NCBI GenBank assembly: GCA_965198495.1
Contig: CBDAPL010000001.1
Span: 682,001-746,000, forward strand
Length of the DNA: 64,000 nt
DNA from: RH-AL1 sp965198495
GTDB taxonomy: Bacteria > Pseudomonadota > Alphaproteobacteria > Rhizobiales > Beijerinckiaceae
Reading direction: 5' to 3'
Shown here: piece by piece, positions 51,912 through 60,542 of the stretch
Layout of the letters: every line of letters begins with the position of its first letter
How positions within the stretch are numbered: the first letter of the stretch is position 1
The notes under the pieces: model-generated
Database searches by the model: none
What the model saw: the letters and a program-made list of their open reading frames with translations, nothing else
Told to the model about the DNA's origin: nothing
Program-made: the position numbers and the translations under genes

Positions 51912-53732
51912 TCAGGTCAGCGAAGGCGAAGCTTCCCGCGCGACCGCCTCTGCGGGCCCATCGGAGGGCCTGCCCATGAACTGCGCCCGTGCCAGGACCG
52001 CGAATCGATCATCCTGCTCGACCAACTCCTCGAACGTGCCCGCCTCGACGATCTTGCCCGCGTCCATGACCAGGATGCGGGACGCGTTGCGCACCGTGGC
52101 GAGCCGATGCGCGATGATGAAGGTCGTCCGACCGGCGGTCGCGCTGGCGAGCGCCTTCTGGAGCTTCTGCTCGGTCGTGGCATCGAGCGCCGCGGTCGCC
52201 TCGTCGAAGATCATGATCGGCGGATCCTTCAGCAGCGCGCGGGCGATCGCCACACGCTGGCGCTCGCCGCCGGAGAGTGAACGGCCCCGTTCGCCCACCT
52301 CTGTCTTCAGACCGCGCGGCTGCCGGGCGATGAAATCGTCGGCCTGCGCGAGCTGCAACGCCCTCGCGATCTCCGCCGGCGTCGCGTCGGGCTTGCCGAC
52401 CCGGAGGTTCTCCTCGATCGAGCGGGCGAACAGCATCGGCTCCTGGAACACGACGCCTATATTGCGGCGCAGGGCTTCGAGCGGCATGTCGCGTATGTCG
52501 ATGCCATCGATGGTGACGCGACCATCGAGCGGGTCGAACGCGCGGTGCAGGAGGGCCAGCGTCGTCGATTTGCCGGAGCCGGTCGCGCCGACGAGCGCGA
52601 TCGTCTCGCCGGGCTCGACCACGAAGTCGAGACCGTCCACGGCGGATCTGCCAGCAGCCCCTTCCCCGCGCGGATACGCGAAGCGCACATTCTCGAAGAC
52701 CACGCGCCCGCGAAGCTTGCCCGGATCGATAACGCCCGGCTGGTCGGCGACCTGCGGCCGCGTATCGACCACCTCGAAGAACATGCCGAGCTTGGCGGCC
52801 TGCAGGAACAGCCCGTTGTAGAAGTTCACCAGCTGCTCGAGGCGACCGATCAGCATGGTCGCGAAGCTCATGAACATGACGATGCCACCGATCGACCCGA
52901 TCCCGTGCAGGTACAGGATCGTCCCGAGAACGAAGACGAGCAGCAGCGTGATCGTCGAGGCGGCGCGGCCGAAGACGACGGCCAGCGCCCACCACGACAG
53001 CACCGGCATCTGCGCCGCGAGCAGGGTCCGACTGAGGCCGCGCATGGCCGCCGTCTCGCTGCCGACGCGGGTGAAGCTCTGGACGACCTGAATGTTGCCG
53101 AGGACGTCGGACGCCCGCTCGGACAGGTTCGAATTATAAAGCTCGACCTGATGCTGCAGCGTATCGGTCCGGCGCTTGACCAAGATGGCGATGGAGCCCG
53201 ACAGGAACACGAGGCCGATCAGCAGCGATCCAAGGCGCCAGTTCAGCCAGATCGAAATCGGCAGGACGACCAGGAGCGACAGGAGCGCCGGCAGGTTCTC
53301 GCGGAAGAGGCTGAGATAGACGGCGAACATGCCGGTCGAGCTCTCGATCATGATCTTCAGCGAACGGCCGGAATGGGTGCCGGCATGAAAGCTGAGCGGC
53401 AATTCCAGCGCGTGCTCGAAAAACATCGCCATGGTGGCGAGGCGCCGCCGGTGGGCGAGACGGTCGGCGGAAAGCGAGACGATCACGGCCGCGCCGATCG
53501 AGGCCATGGCGAAGCCGACCCACGCCAGGATCGTCGGCAGCAGGTCGATCATGGTCGGGAGGTGCCCCGATTTCGCCCCGCCGGTCAGCCTGTTGATGAG
53601 GCGCCCGAGCAGGACGGGTTCGGCGAACTGCGTGCCGACCAGCGCGATCGCGGAGACGAGCAGGATCGCGACCGAGGGCTTCTCTGATCGCAGAAGGGCG
53701 AGGACGCGCCAGTACAGGCGATAAAAGGACAT
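51912..53732 (-). CDS. ndvA: ABC exporter, beta-(1,2)-glucan NdvA-like
   Basis: This encodes a 606-aa fused exporter half-transporter. The N-terminal permease has about six helices, and the segment FAEPVLLGRLINRLTGG near residue 40 is close to NdvA/ChvA. The ATPase domain has GATGSGKSTT (Walker A), LSGGERQRVAIARALLKDPP (signature), IMIFDEATAALD (Walker B) and AHRLATVR. NdvA exports cyclic beta-glucan to the periplasm for osmoadaptation. No glucan synthase is in the window, so substrate is by similarity only. It is divergent from rluD, 93 bp apart. Confidence 0.85.
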   Translation of the reverse strand: MSFYRLYWRVLALLRSEKPSVAILLVSAIALVGTQFAEPVLLGRLINRLTGGAKSGHLPTMIDLLPTILAWVGFAMASIGAAVIVSLSADRLAHRRRLATMAMFFEHALELPLSFHAGTHSGRSLKIMIESSTGMFAVYLSLFRENLPALLSLLVVLPISIWLNWRLGSLLIGLVFLSGSIAILVKRRTDTLQHQVELYNSNLSERASDVLGNIQVVQSFTRVGSETAAMRGLSRTLLAAQMPVLSWWALAVVFGRAASTITLLLVFVLGTILYLHGIGSIGGIVMFMSFATMLIGRLEQLVNFYNGLFLQAAKLGMFFEVVDTRPQVADQPGVIDPGKLRGRVVFENVRFAYPRGEGAAGRSAVDGLDFVVEPGETIALVGATGSGKSTTLALLHRAFDPLDGRVTIDGIDIRDMPLEALRRNIGVVFQEPMLFARSIEENLRVGKPDATPAEIARALQLAQADDFIARQPRGLKTEVGERGRSLSGGERQRVAIARALLKDPPIMIFDEATAALDATTEQKLQKALASATAGRTTFIIAHRLATVRNASRILVMDAGKIVEAGTFEELVEQDDRFAVLARAQFMGRPSDGPAEAVAREASPSLT

Positions 53733-53825
53733 TGGGGTGCGAGGCTTTCGAATTCGGGTGTAGAGCGAAGCGATAGGCGTGGCGCAAGGCTGCGGGCCAG
53801 CGCGCGGCGTCGCTTCGAGATCGAC

Positions 53826-54878
53826 ATGGTGGAAACGGCAGGACGGAGAGATCCCGAGCCCGAGGTTCTGGACAACGAGGATGGCGATAGCTTGGCGTTT
53901 CGCGCCGACGAACCGCATGTCGGTCGACGTCTCGACGCCGCCGTGACCGACGCGGCGAAACAGGCCGGTCTCGTCCTTTCGCGCACCCGCGTGAAGGGTC
54001 TGATCGAGACCGGCTGTCTCTCGATCGACGGCGCGCCGATCCTGAACGCCAACCACAAGCTGAAACACGGCCAGGCTGTCGTACTGAACGTTCCTGCCGC
54101 CGAGGACGCGGAGCCGCGGGGCGAGCCCCTGCCGCTCCACGTGGTCTATGAGGATGCGTTCCTCATCGTTATCGACAAGCCGTCCGGCCTCGTCGTGCAT
54201 CCCGCGCCCGGCCATGCCACGGGAACGCTCGTCAACGCGCTGATCGCCCATTGCGGCGATAGCCTATCGGGTATCGGCGGCGTCAAGCGTCCCGGCATCG
54301 TGCATCGTCTCGATAAGGACACGTCGGGGCTGCTGGTCGTCGCCAAGACCGATGCCGCCCATCGCGGCTTGGCGGCGCTGTTCGCGGATCACGGGCGAAC
54401 GCTGCCGCTTACACGAACCTATCGCGCGTTCGTCTGGGGCAAGCCGGACAGGCCGTTTGGCACCGTTGAGGCGCCGGTCGGCCGTCACGCGACCGACCGC
54501 CTGCGCATGGCTGTCGTGCCTGAAGCGCGCGGCCGGGTCGCGATCACCCATTGGCGGCTGCAAAACAGCTTCGGCGCTGATGCCGCCGCCAGCCTCGTGA
54601 CGTGCAATCTCGAGACGGGGCGGACCCACCAGATCCGCGTGCACATGGCGCATGCCGGTCACCCCGTCATGGGCGACCCGCTCTACGCCAAAGGCTTTCA
54701 GAGCAAAGCCAGCCGTCTCGCCCCGGAGGCAAGACAAGCGCTCGCGGCCCTCGGCCGCCAGGCGCTGCATGCGGCGATCCTCGGGTTTGAGCATCCGGTC
54801 ACCGGCGAGTTCCTCGAGTTCGAAAGCGACCTGCCTGCCGATATGGTCGCTTTGGAATCCGCGCTCTGCCGATCTTGA
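53826..54878 (+). CDS. rluD: RluA/RluD family 23S rRNA pseudouridine synthase
   Basis: This encodes a 350-aa enzyme. An S4 domain (GRRLDAAVTDAA, GCLSIDGAPILNANHKLKHG) precedes the catalytic domain with PSGLVVHPAPGHATGTLVNA. The active-site aspartate lies in GIVHRLDKDTSGLLVVAKTD, and ETGRTHQIRVHMAHAGHPVM follows. This architecture is that of RluD, which modifies helix 69 of 23S rRNA. It lies upstream of rpoH, a neighbourhood typical of alphaproteobacteria. Confidence 0.92.
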   Translation: MVETAGRRDPEPEVLDNEDGDSLAFRADEPHVGRRLDAAVTDAAKQAGLVLSRTRVKGLIETGCLSIDGAPILNANHKLKHGQAVVLNVPAAEDAEPRGEPLPLHVVYEDAFLIVIDKPSGLVVHPAPGHATGTLVNALIAHCGDSLSGIGGVKRPGIVHRLDKDTSGLLVVAKTDAAHRGLAALFADHGRTLPLTRTYRAFVWGKPDRPFGTVEAPVGRHATDRLRMAVVPEARGRVAITHWRLQNSFGADAAASLVTCNLETGRTHQIRVHMAHAGHPVMGDPLYAKGFQSKASRLAPEARQALAALGRQALHAAILGFEHPVTGEFLEFESDLPADMVALESALCRS

Positions 54879-55137
54879 GCTTCGGTCGTCATGCTGACGT
54901 TCAGCATAGCGGCCGCGACAACCACGTCTGCAACCAGAATGACGAGTAGCCGCTTATGATCTCGCGGGTGCTCGACGCGTTGGCGATATCAAGGATTCTT
55001 TCCAAGAATTAATGACGCGCTTGAATATCGCGCCGTTAAAGTCGGCAGAAGGTATCTTACATCAACCGGCTGCGCCGCCGGCGAACGACGAGGTGGCGCA
55101 TCTAGCCTGCCGCTTGGGGGCTTTGAGGAGAACGACT

Positions 55138-56046
55138 ATGGCTGCTGCCCTACCGATGATCTCTGGCGAGAGTGGCCTCTCGCGCTATCTGAACGAGATC
55201 CGCAAGTTCCCGATGCTTCAGCCGGAGCAGGAATACATGCTTGCCAAGCGCTGGCGCGAGCATGAGGATCCCGATGCCGCCCATCAACTCGTCACATCGC
55301 ACCTGCGCCTGGTGGCCAAGATCGCGATGGGCTACCGCGGCTACGGTCTGCCGATCGGCGAGGTGATCTCGGAGGGCAACGTCGGGCTGATGCAGGCGGT
55401 GAAGCGTTTCGAGCCCGACAAGGGCTTTCGCTTAGCCACTTACGCCATGTGGTGGATCCGCGCGTCGATCCAGGAGTACATCCTGCGCTCGTGGTCGCTC
55501 GTGAAGATGGGAACGACGGCGAGTCAGAAGAAGCTGTTCTTCAATCTTCGCAAGGCCAAGAGCCAGATCTCCGCTCTCGAAGAGGGTGATCTGCGTCCCG
55601 ATCAGGTCGAAATCATCTCGACCCGCCTGGGTGTCTCCAAGCAGGACGTCATCGACATGAACCGGCGCATGTCGGGCGACGCGTCGCTCAACGCGCCCCT
55701 GCGCGAGGAGGGCGAAGGCGAGTGGCAGGATTGGCTCGTCGATCAGGGCTCGAGCCAGGAGAACGTCTTGGCGGAGCGGCAGGAGACCGACAATCGTCTG
55801 GGTGCCCTGCGGGGCGCTCTGACGGTGCTCAACGATCGTGAGCGACGAATCTTCGAGGCGCGACGTTTGTCGGATGATCCCATCACCCTCGAGGATCTGT
55901 CGGACGAGTTCGATATATCGCGCGAGCGCGTCCGGCAGATCGAGGTTCGCGCGTTCGAGAAGGTACAAGCCGCGGTCAAGACGGGCATGGCGCGCATCGA
56001 AGCGCCGGCGCCTAAGAGCCGCGTGGAGCAATTGACGGCGCACTAG
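55138..56046 (+). CDS. rpoH: RNA polymerase sigma-32 factor RpoH
   Basis: This encodes a 302-aa heat-shock sigma factor. Region 2 carries TSHLRLVAKIAMGYRGYGLP and FRLATYAMWWIRASIQEYIL, and the RpoH-specific box reads QKKLFFNLRKAK. Region 4 reads LEDLSDEFDISRERVRQIEV. ATG 55138 is preceded by GAGGAG; the earlier frame from 55012 is not conserved. The 259-bp gap after rluD should hold its promoter. A strong rho-independent terminator follows. Alphaproteobacteria often have two RpoH copies; this sequence alone does not show which one this is. Confidence 0.96.
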   Translation: MAAALPMISGESGLSRYLNEIRKFPMLQPEQEYMLAKRWREHEDPDAAHQLVTSHLRLVAKIAMGYRGYGLPIGEVISEGNVGLMQAVKRFEPDKGFRLATYAMWWIRASIQEYILRSWSLVKMGTTASQKKLFFNLRKAKSQISALEEGDLRPDQVEIISTRLGVSKQDVIDMNRRMSGDASLNAPLREEGEGEWQDWLVDQGSSQENVLAERQETDNRLGALRGALTVLNDRERRIFEARRLSDDPITLEDLSDEFDISRERVRQIEVRAFEKVQAAVKTGMARIEAPAPKSRVEQLTAH

Positions 56047-56076
56047 AGTTGGCGACGCGGCAGCTTCGATAGGGCA

Positions 56077-56099
56077 GGGCGGCGCTGGGCCGCCCTTTT
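56077..56099 (+). terminator. rho-independent terminator of rpoH
   Basis: GGGCGGC (56077-56083) and GCCGCCC (56089-56095) form a perfect 7-bp stem around the loop GCTGG and are followed at once by TTTT. It lies 31 bp after the rpoH stop codon. Confidence 0.85.
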
Positions 56100-56172
56100 C
56101 ACGTCTGCTGCGTACGCGACGAACGTGGCCGCCGCTCTCATGAGCAGCTGAACTTCCGTGTGAGGATTGGAG

Positions 56173-57153
56173 ATGGAAACCACACGATTGGGCCGCACGG
56201 GCCTGGAGGTGTCGCGGCTCTGTCTCGGTTGCATGAGCTACGGCGTTTCCGACCGGGGATCGCACGCCTGGACGCTCGATGAGGAGACCAGCCGCCCCTT
56301 CATCGCGAAGGCTTTGGAACTCGGCATCAACTTCTTCGACACCGCCAACGTCTACTCCGCCGGCACCAGCGAGGAGATCGTGGGTCGTGCCTTGAAGGAT
56401 TTCGCGAGGCGCGACGAGGTCGTGCTGGCGACGAAAGTCCATGGCCGCATGCGGCCGGGGCCGAATGGCGGTGGCCTGTCGCGAAAAGCCATCATGAGCG
56501 AGATCGATCATTCCCTGCGCAGGCTCGGCACGGATTACGTCGACCTCTACCAGATCCATCGCTGGGACTACGACACGCCGATCGAAGAGACGCTTGAAGC
56601 GCTCCACGATATCGTGCGCGCGGGCAAGGCGCGCTACATTGGTGCGTCCTCGATGTACGCTTGGCAGTTCGCCAAGGCGTTATACCTTGCCGATCGTCAT
56701 GGCTGGACGCGCTTCTCGAGCATGCAGAATTACGTCAACCTCCTCTATCGTGAGGAGGAGCGCGAGATGCTGCCTTTGTGCGAGGCGGAGGGGATTGCCG
56801 TCCTCCCGTGGAGCCCGATGGCGCGCGGGCGTCTCACGCGGGACTGGTCGGAGGAAACGGCGCGGCTTACCTCCGATGAGTTCGGCAAGACGCTCTACGC
56901 CAAGACGCAAGACGCCGACAAGACGATCGTGGCCAAGGTCGGCGAGATCGCCAAGGCGCGCGGCGTTCCTCGGGCGCAGGTGGCGTTGGCCTGGGTTCTG
57001 GGAACGCCCAATGTCACCGCGCCGATCATTGGCGCCACCAAGCCCCACCACCTCGACGATGCGGTCGCGGCCCTGTCGCTGAAGCTGACGAAAGAGGAGA
57101 CGACGAGCCTCGAGTCGCTGTACGTGCCGCACGAGACCACCGGCTTTTCCTGA
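56173..57153 (+). CDS. aldo/keto reductase
   Basis: This encodes a 326-aa NADPH-dependent reductase of the AKR superfamily (YajO/YghZ-like). GLEVSRLCLGCMSYG opens the barrel. FFDTANVYSAGTSEE holds the catalytic Asp and Tyr, LATKVHGRM the Lys, and YQIHRWD the His. The C-terminal cofactor region reads GATKPHHLDDAVAAL. ATG 56173 follows GGATTGGAG closely. The gene is 13 bp upstream of an SDR gene in the same direction, so the two may form an operon for carbonyl detoxification. The natural substrate is unknown. Confidence 0.88.
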   Translation: METTRLGRTGLEVSRLCLGCMSYGVSDRGSHAWTLDEETSRPFIAKALELGINFFDTANVYSAGTSEEIVGRALKDFARRDEVVLATKVHGRMRPGPNGGGLSRKAIMSEIDHSLRRLGTDYVDLYQIHRWDYDTPIEETLEALHDIVRAGKARYIGASSMYAWQFAKALYLADRHGWTRFSSMQNYVNLLYREEEREMLPLCEAEGIAVLPWSPMARGRLTRDWSEETARLTSDEFGKTLYAKTQDADKTIVAKVGEIAKARGVPRAQVALAWVLGTPNVTAPIIGATKPHHLDDAVAALSLKLTKEETTSLESLYVPHETTGFS

Positions 57154-57166
57154 TCGCGAGGGACTT

Positions 57167-57856
57167 ATGACGGAAGCTTCCCGGCGCGCGCTGATCATCG
57201 GCGCCTCGCGTGGCCTCGGTCTCGGACTGGCGCGGGGCTATCTCGACGCCGGTTGGCAGGTCGTTGCCACGGCTCGAGAGAATGACGCCGACCTTCTCGC
57301 TCTCGCGCGGGCAGCCCTTGGGCGGCTCTCGGTCGAGCGCTTGGATGTGACGGACGCGGCAGGCATCTCGGCCTTGCGCGAGCGGATCGGCGCGAGCACG
57401 CTCGATTTGCTGTTCGTATCGGCCGGGGTGATCAACGAGGCGGATAAGCCGGCCGGCATCGAGGCTGCGGACGCGTTCGCGCGCGTGATGACGACCAACG
57501 CTCATGCGCCGATGGCTATAATCGAGACGTTCGGCGACAAGATCGCCGCCGGGGGCGCGATCGTCGCGATGACCTCGGTGCTGGGCAGCGTCGCCGCGAA
57601 CACAGGTGGCGGCTACGATGTCTATCGCGCCAGCAAGGCGGCCCTCAACACGATGCTGCGGAGTTACGCGTGTCGCCACGCCGAGCGTTGCGTCGTCGCC
57701 ATGCATCCCGGGTGGGTGCGCACCGACATGGGCGGCGCGCGGGCCTCTTTGAGCATCGAGGAGAGTGTCGCCGGAATGATCGGTGTCATCGACGGGAAGC
57801 TCGGCCAGCCCGGATGCGTCTTCGTCGATTATCGTGGCCAGACCATTCCCTGGTAG
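57167..57856 (+). CDS. SDR family oxidoreductase (C-factor-like)
   Basis: This encodes a 229-aa short-chain dehydrogenase. IIGASRGLGLGLARGY is at residue 10, LFVSAGV replaces the usual NNAG, and YDVYRASKAALNTMLR holds the Tyr/Lys pair. MHPGWVRTDMGG and a C-terminal IDGKLGQPGCVFVDYRG follow. This pattern is that of CsgA/C-factor-like SDRs. It follows the aldo/keto reductase gene by 13 bp. Substrate is unknown. Confidence 0.87.
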   Translation: MTEASRRALIIGASRGLGLGLARGYLDAGWQVVATARENDADLLALARAALGRLSVERLDVTDAAGISALRERIGASTLDLLFVSAGVINEADKPAGIEAADAFARVMTTNAHAPMAIIETFGDKIAAGGAIVAMTSVLGSVAANTGGGYDVYRASKAALNTMLRSYACRHAERCVVAMHPGWVRTDMGGARASLSIEESVAGMIGVIDGKLGQPGCVFVDYRGQTIPW

Positions 57857-57919
57857 GCGGACTTTCGACGAGCAGCGAAGTGGATTAGCGTCAGCGCGGA
57901 CCGCACCCCGGAGCCTTGC

Positions 57920-58420
57920 ATGAAGGTCTTGAAGCAGATTGCCTTTCCGCTTTTGCTGGTCGCGGCGTCCTGCGACGTGGCGGGGGCGCAGAGCCTCAAA
58001 TATCCGCCGAGTTCGCACGATCCAGGGTGCGGCGGCATTTTCTGCAACCCGATCGATCCGCAGGTGCCGCAAGCGCCGGCGCCTGCCTGCCAGGGTCTGC
58101 TCTGCGCTCTCAATCCCAGCGCCTTCCAGCCGCCGCTCACGGCGGCCCAGGCACAGGAGGCGCAAAGAGCGCAGGCGGAGGCCGCCGTCCCCGGCCCCGC
58201 CGGCAAGTCCGCCGAGCAAGAAGGTTCGCAAAATGGCCGCGCGCAAGAAGATACAGGCCGCGAAGGCCGCGCCGCGGACGCCCGACCCGGCCGCGGTCTC
58301 GCAGTAACGGGCGCGGTCCTCGCCGGGATAGAGGTTGTGCGTTCCCATGCCGCTGGGTATAAGGCGGCCCTCGGCTGCATCGCTTCAGTCGACCAGTCGG
58401 AGTGTAGCGCAGTCTGGTAG
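57920..58420 (+). CDS. small secreted Ala/Pro/Gln-rich protein, 3' end uncertain
   Basis: This encodes up to 166 aa. A signal peptide (IAFPLLLVAASCDVAGAQ) leads into a region with three further cysteines (HDPGCGGIFCNPIDPQ, APACQGLLCALNPSAF) and a Gln/Ala helix (TAAQAQEAQRAQAEAA). The frame as written runs 23 bp into tRNA-Pro, which is implausible. In the neighbouring frame, SPPSKKVRKMAARKKIQAAK ends at TAA 58305-58307, a natural basic tail. I suspect one indel near 58180-58220, which would end the gene at 58307. Family unrecognised. Confidence 0.55.
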   Translation: MKVLKQIAFPLLLVAASCDVAGAQSLKYPPSSHDPGCGGIFCNPIDPQVPQAPAPACQGLLCALNPSAFQPPLTAAQAQEAQRAQAEAAVPGPAGKSAEQEGSQNGRAQEDTGREGRAADARPGRGLAVTGAVLAGIEVVRSHAAGYKAALGCIASVDQSECSAVW

Positions 58421-58474
58421 CGCACCTCGTTCGGGACGAGGGGGTCGGAGGTTCGAATCCTCTCACTCCGACCA
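58398..58474 (+). tRNA. tRNA-Pro(CGG)
   Basis: A 77-nt cloverleaf with encoded CCA. The acceptor CGGAGTG (58398-58404) pairs with CACTCCG (58464-58470). The anticodon stem CCTCG/CGAGG encloses TTCGGGA, giving anticodon CGG. The T arm GGTTCGAATCC is canonical. Confidence 0.96.
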
Positions 58475-58578
58475 TTACTCATCCAGTAGGCTTTGTTCGA
58501 GCAGCTCGAAATCGCCTTTGCGGCAGAAGCCCGGGTGGCGGCCAACGCCCACGCCGAACATCAGCCTTTGTCCACACA

Positions 58579-60150
58579 TCAGCCTTTGTCCACATCGTAG
58601 CGGCGGCCGCGTCGCCTCGCGTTCCCCTCGGCCCAATCCAGCTCCTCCTCGAGGGTCCTGAAGGCGTCGTAGCCGATCTCTCGGCTCTGGCGCAGGGCGA
58701 GGAGCCGTTCGCGCTCGGCCGCAATGGCGCGCATCCGCAACTTTCTCAGCACCTTCGGGCGCAGCGCCTCCTCTTCTCCCTGCAGCACGACGTTGTACTG
58801 CCGGCTGACGATCGCCGCCTCGGGCTCGTTATGCCCGTCCAGAGTGTCGAGCGCCGCCCGCGTGGCCTCCCGCCGCGCGAAGTCGCGCTCGCGGTTGGCG
58901 CGGCCGTCGTCGGTGAGGTCGAGCCAGCGCAGCAGCGGCCCGAGTGTCAGGCCCTGGATGACGAGGGTGCCGAGAACAACGGAGAAGGCGGCGACGATCA
59001 CCAGGCTGCGATGGGGAAAGCGGGCGAGATCGCCCTCGAAGGGCAGCGCCAGGGCGGTGGCCAGCGTGAGCAGCCCTCGCATGCCGCTCCAGCCGACCAC
59101 GAGGGCGCTCTTGTAGGATCGGCCGACCGGCGTGCGGCGCTCCGGGGGCAGCAGCATCCGGTCGACCAGCCGGGCGAGGGCGTTGTAGAGAAACGTCCAG
59201 GCGAGGCGCGCGACGACGACGGTGCCGAGTATGGCGAGGCTGAAACCGAGATAGGGACGGATGCCGCCGTCGAGCGTGTGGCCGATCTCTTGAAGCTGCA
59301 GGCCGATCAGGAGGAAAGCCAGGGCGTTGAGCATGTAGACCGCGACCTCCCACACGGCCAAAGAGCCGCGTCGGTTCTCCGCATTCTGTGTTGCGGGAAG
59401 GCGGCGCGCCAGCACGGCCGCGTAGGTCACGGTGGTCAGCACGGTGGACACGCCGAGCCGCTCGGCGATGATCCATACGGCGAAGGTGCCGACGAACTGC
59501 GTGACGACGAGGATCGCGAGGTCATCGATACGATGTGTGAGCCACAAATAGGCGCGCGCGAGTCCCCAACCCAGGATGACGCTGCCAACCGAGCTTGCCA
59601 GCAGCAGCGGCAGCGTCCGGCTCGCGCTGAGGGCCGAGCCGAGCATCACGCCGACGGCCAGCCGGTAGACGAGGAGCGCGCTGGCATCGTTGAGCAGCCC
59701 CTCGCCTTCGAGGATCACCATGAGGCGGCGCGGCGGCGACAGGCGCCCCAGCACGGCGGCGGCGGAGACGGGATCGGGCGGCGCGACGATGGCGCCGAGC
59801 GCGACCGCCGCCGACCAGGGCAGGTCGGGCACGAGCCGGCGCGCGACGATCGCGACGGCGCCGACGGTCAGCGCCACGGCGACGAGCACGAGGCTGGAGA
59901 TCTGGATCCAGTTCTCGCGCAGGTCGCGGGGCGAGGCGTCGAACGCCGCGTCGACGATGGCCGGCGCCACGAACAGCGTCAGCGCCAGCTCGGGATCGAG
60001 CCGGAGGCTGGGCACGTGGACGGGAGAGAGCGCCAGCGCCGCTCCGGCGAGCGCAAGCAGCGCCGGATAGGGCGCGCCCACCTTGTTGGCGAAGGCTGTA
60101 AGGACCGCCCCGCCGATCAGCAGGCTGATGAGAAGTTCGAAGAGGAGCAT
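58579..60150 (-). CDS. Na+/H+ antiporter (CPA1/NhaP family)
   Basis: This encodes a 523-aa membrane protein with about 12 hydrophobic segments. The ion-binding signature APPDPVSAAAVLGRL and the GEGLLNDASALLVYRLAVG motif (conserved ND) mark the CPA1 family. YKSALVVGWSGMRGLLTLAT is the late conserved arginine region. The last 120 residues form a hydrophilic, Arg/Glu-rich cytoplasmic domain that may sense pH. I take ATG 60150 since MLLFELLISLLIGGAVL begins the first helix. It likely exchanges Na+ or K+ for protons. Confidence 0.9.
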   Translation of the reverse strand: MLLFELLISLLIGGAVLTAFANKVGAPYPALLALAGAALALSPVHVPSLRLDPELALTLFVAPAIVDAAFDASPRDLRENWIQISSLVLVAVALTVGAVAIVARRLVPDLPWSAAVALGAIVAPPDPVSAAAVLGRLSPPRRLMVILEGEGLLNDASALLVYRLAVGVMLGSALSASRTLPLLLASSVGSVILGWGLARAYLWLTHRIDDLAILVVTQFVGTFAVWIIAERLGVSTVLTTVTYAAVLARRLPATQNAENRRGSLAVWEVAVYMLNALAFLLIGLQLQEIGHTLDGGIRPYLGFSLAILGTVVVARLAWTFLYNALARLVDRMLLPPERRTPVGRSYKSALVVGWSGMRGLLTLATALALPFEGDLARFPHRSLVIVAAFSVVLGTLVIQGLTLGPLLRWLDLTDDGRANRERDFARREATRAALDTLDGHNEPEAAIVSRQYNVVLQGEEEALRPKVLRKLRMRAIAAERERLLALRQSREIGYDAFRTLEEELDWAEGNARRRGRRYDVDKG

Positions 60151-60542
60151 GGGACGTCGCGCTGCCGCATAGCTCCTACACCGGATCCGTTGATCGTGCA
60201 TCCACCGGAAGCGTCATAGGCCCGCGTCTGTGGTCTTCGTGTTCAAGCAGCGAAGGTCGAATCCGTGAAGCTTAAGGGAGCACCAGCACCGGCACCACGT
60301 CGGAAAATAACTCCTCCGCCGCCTTATGAGCCGCTTCGCCCCGCGTTGTCGCCGGCGTTCCAGGTCGGCTCGCGCATGGTCGCCGGTCAAATCGCTCCTT
60401 GCGCATGGTCGTCTTCGATAGTCGCCATTGGCACTTTCGACGCAGCGGGTTCGACCACCAGCGGCCGGGGCGAGTTATAGGAGGACATGCCGGTCCTAGC
60501 GGAAGTCTGCCATCGGGCCCGCTAACATCATCGGTCGAAGGG
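60151..60542. other. intergenic gap upstream of the NiCoT gene
   Basis: About 390 bp between divergent transporter genes with no credible gene. A minus-strand frame (60272-60574) is open but overlaps the next gene and has only a vague C-terminal resemblance (ELFSDVVPVLVLP) to UspA-type proteins. I see neither a cobalamin riboswitch box nor a clear NikR palindrome. Confidence 0.45.
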
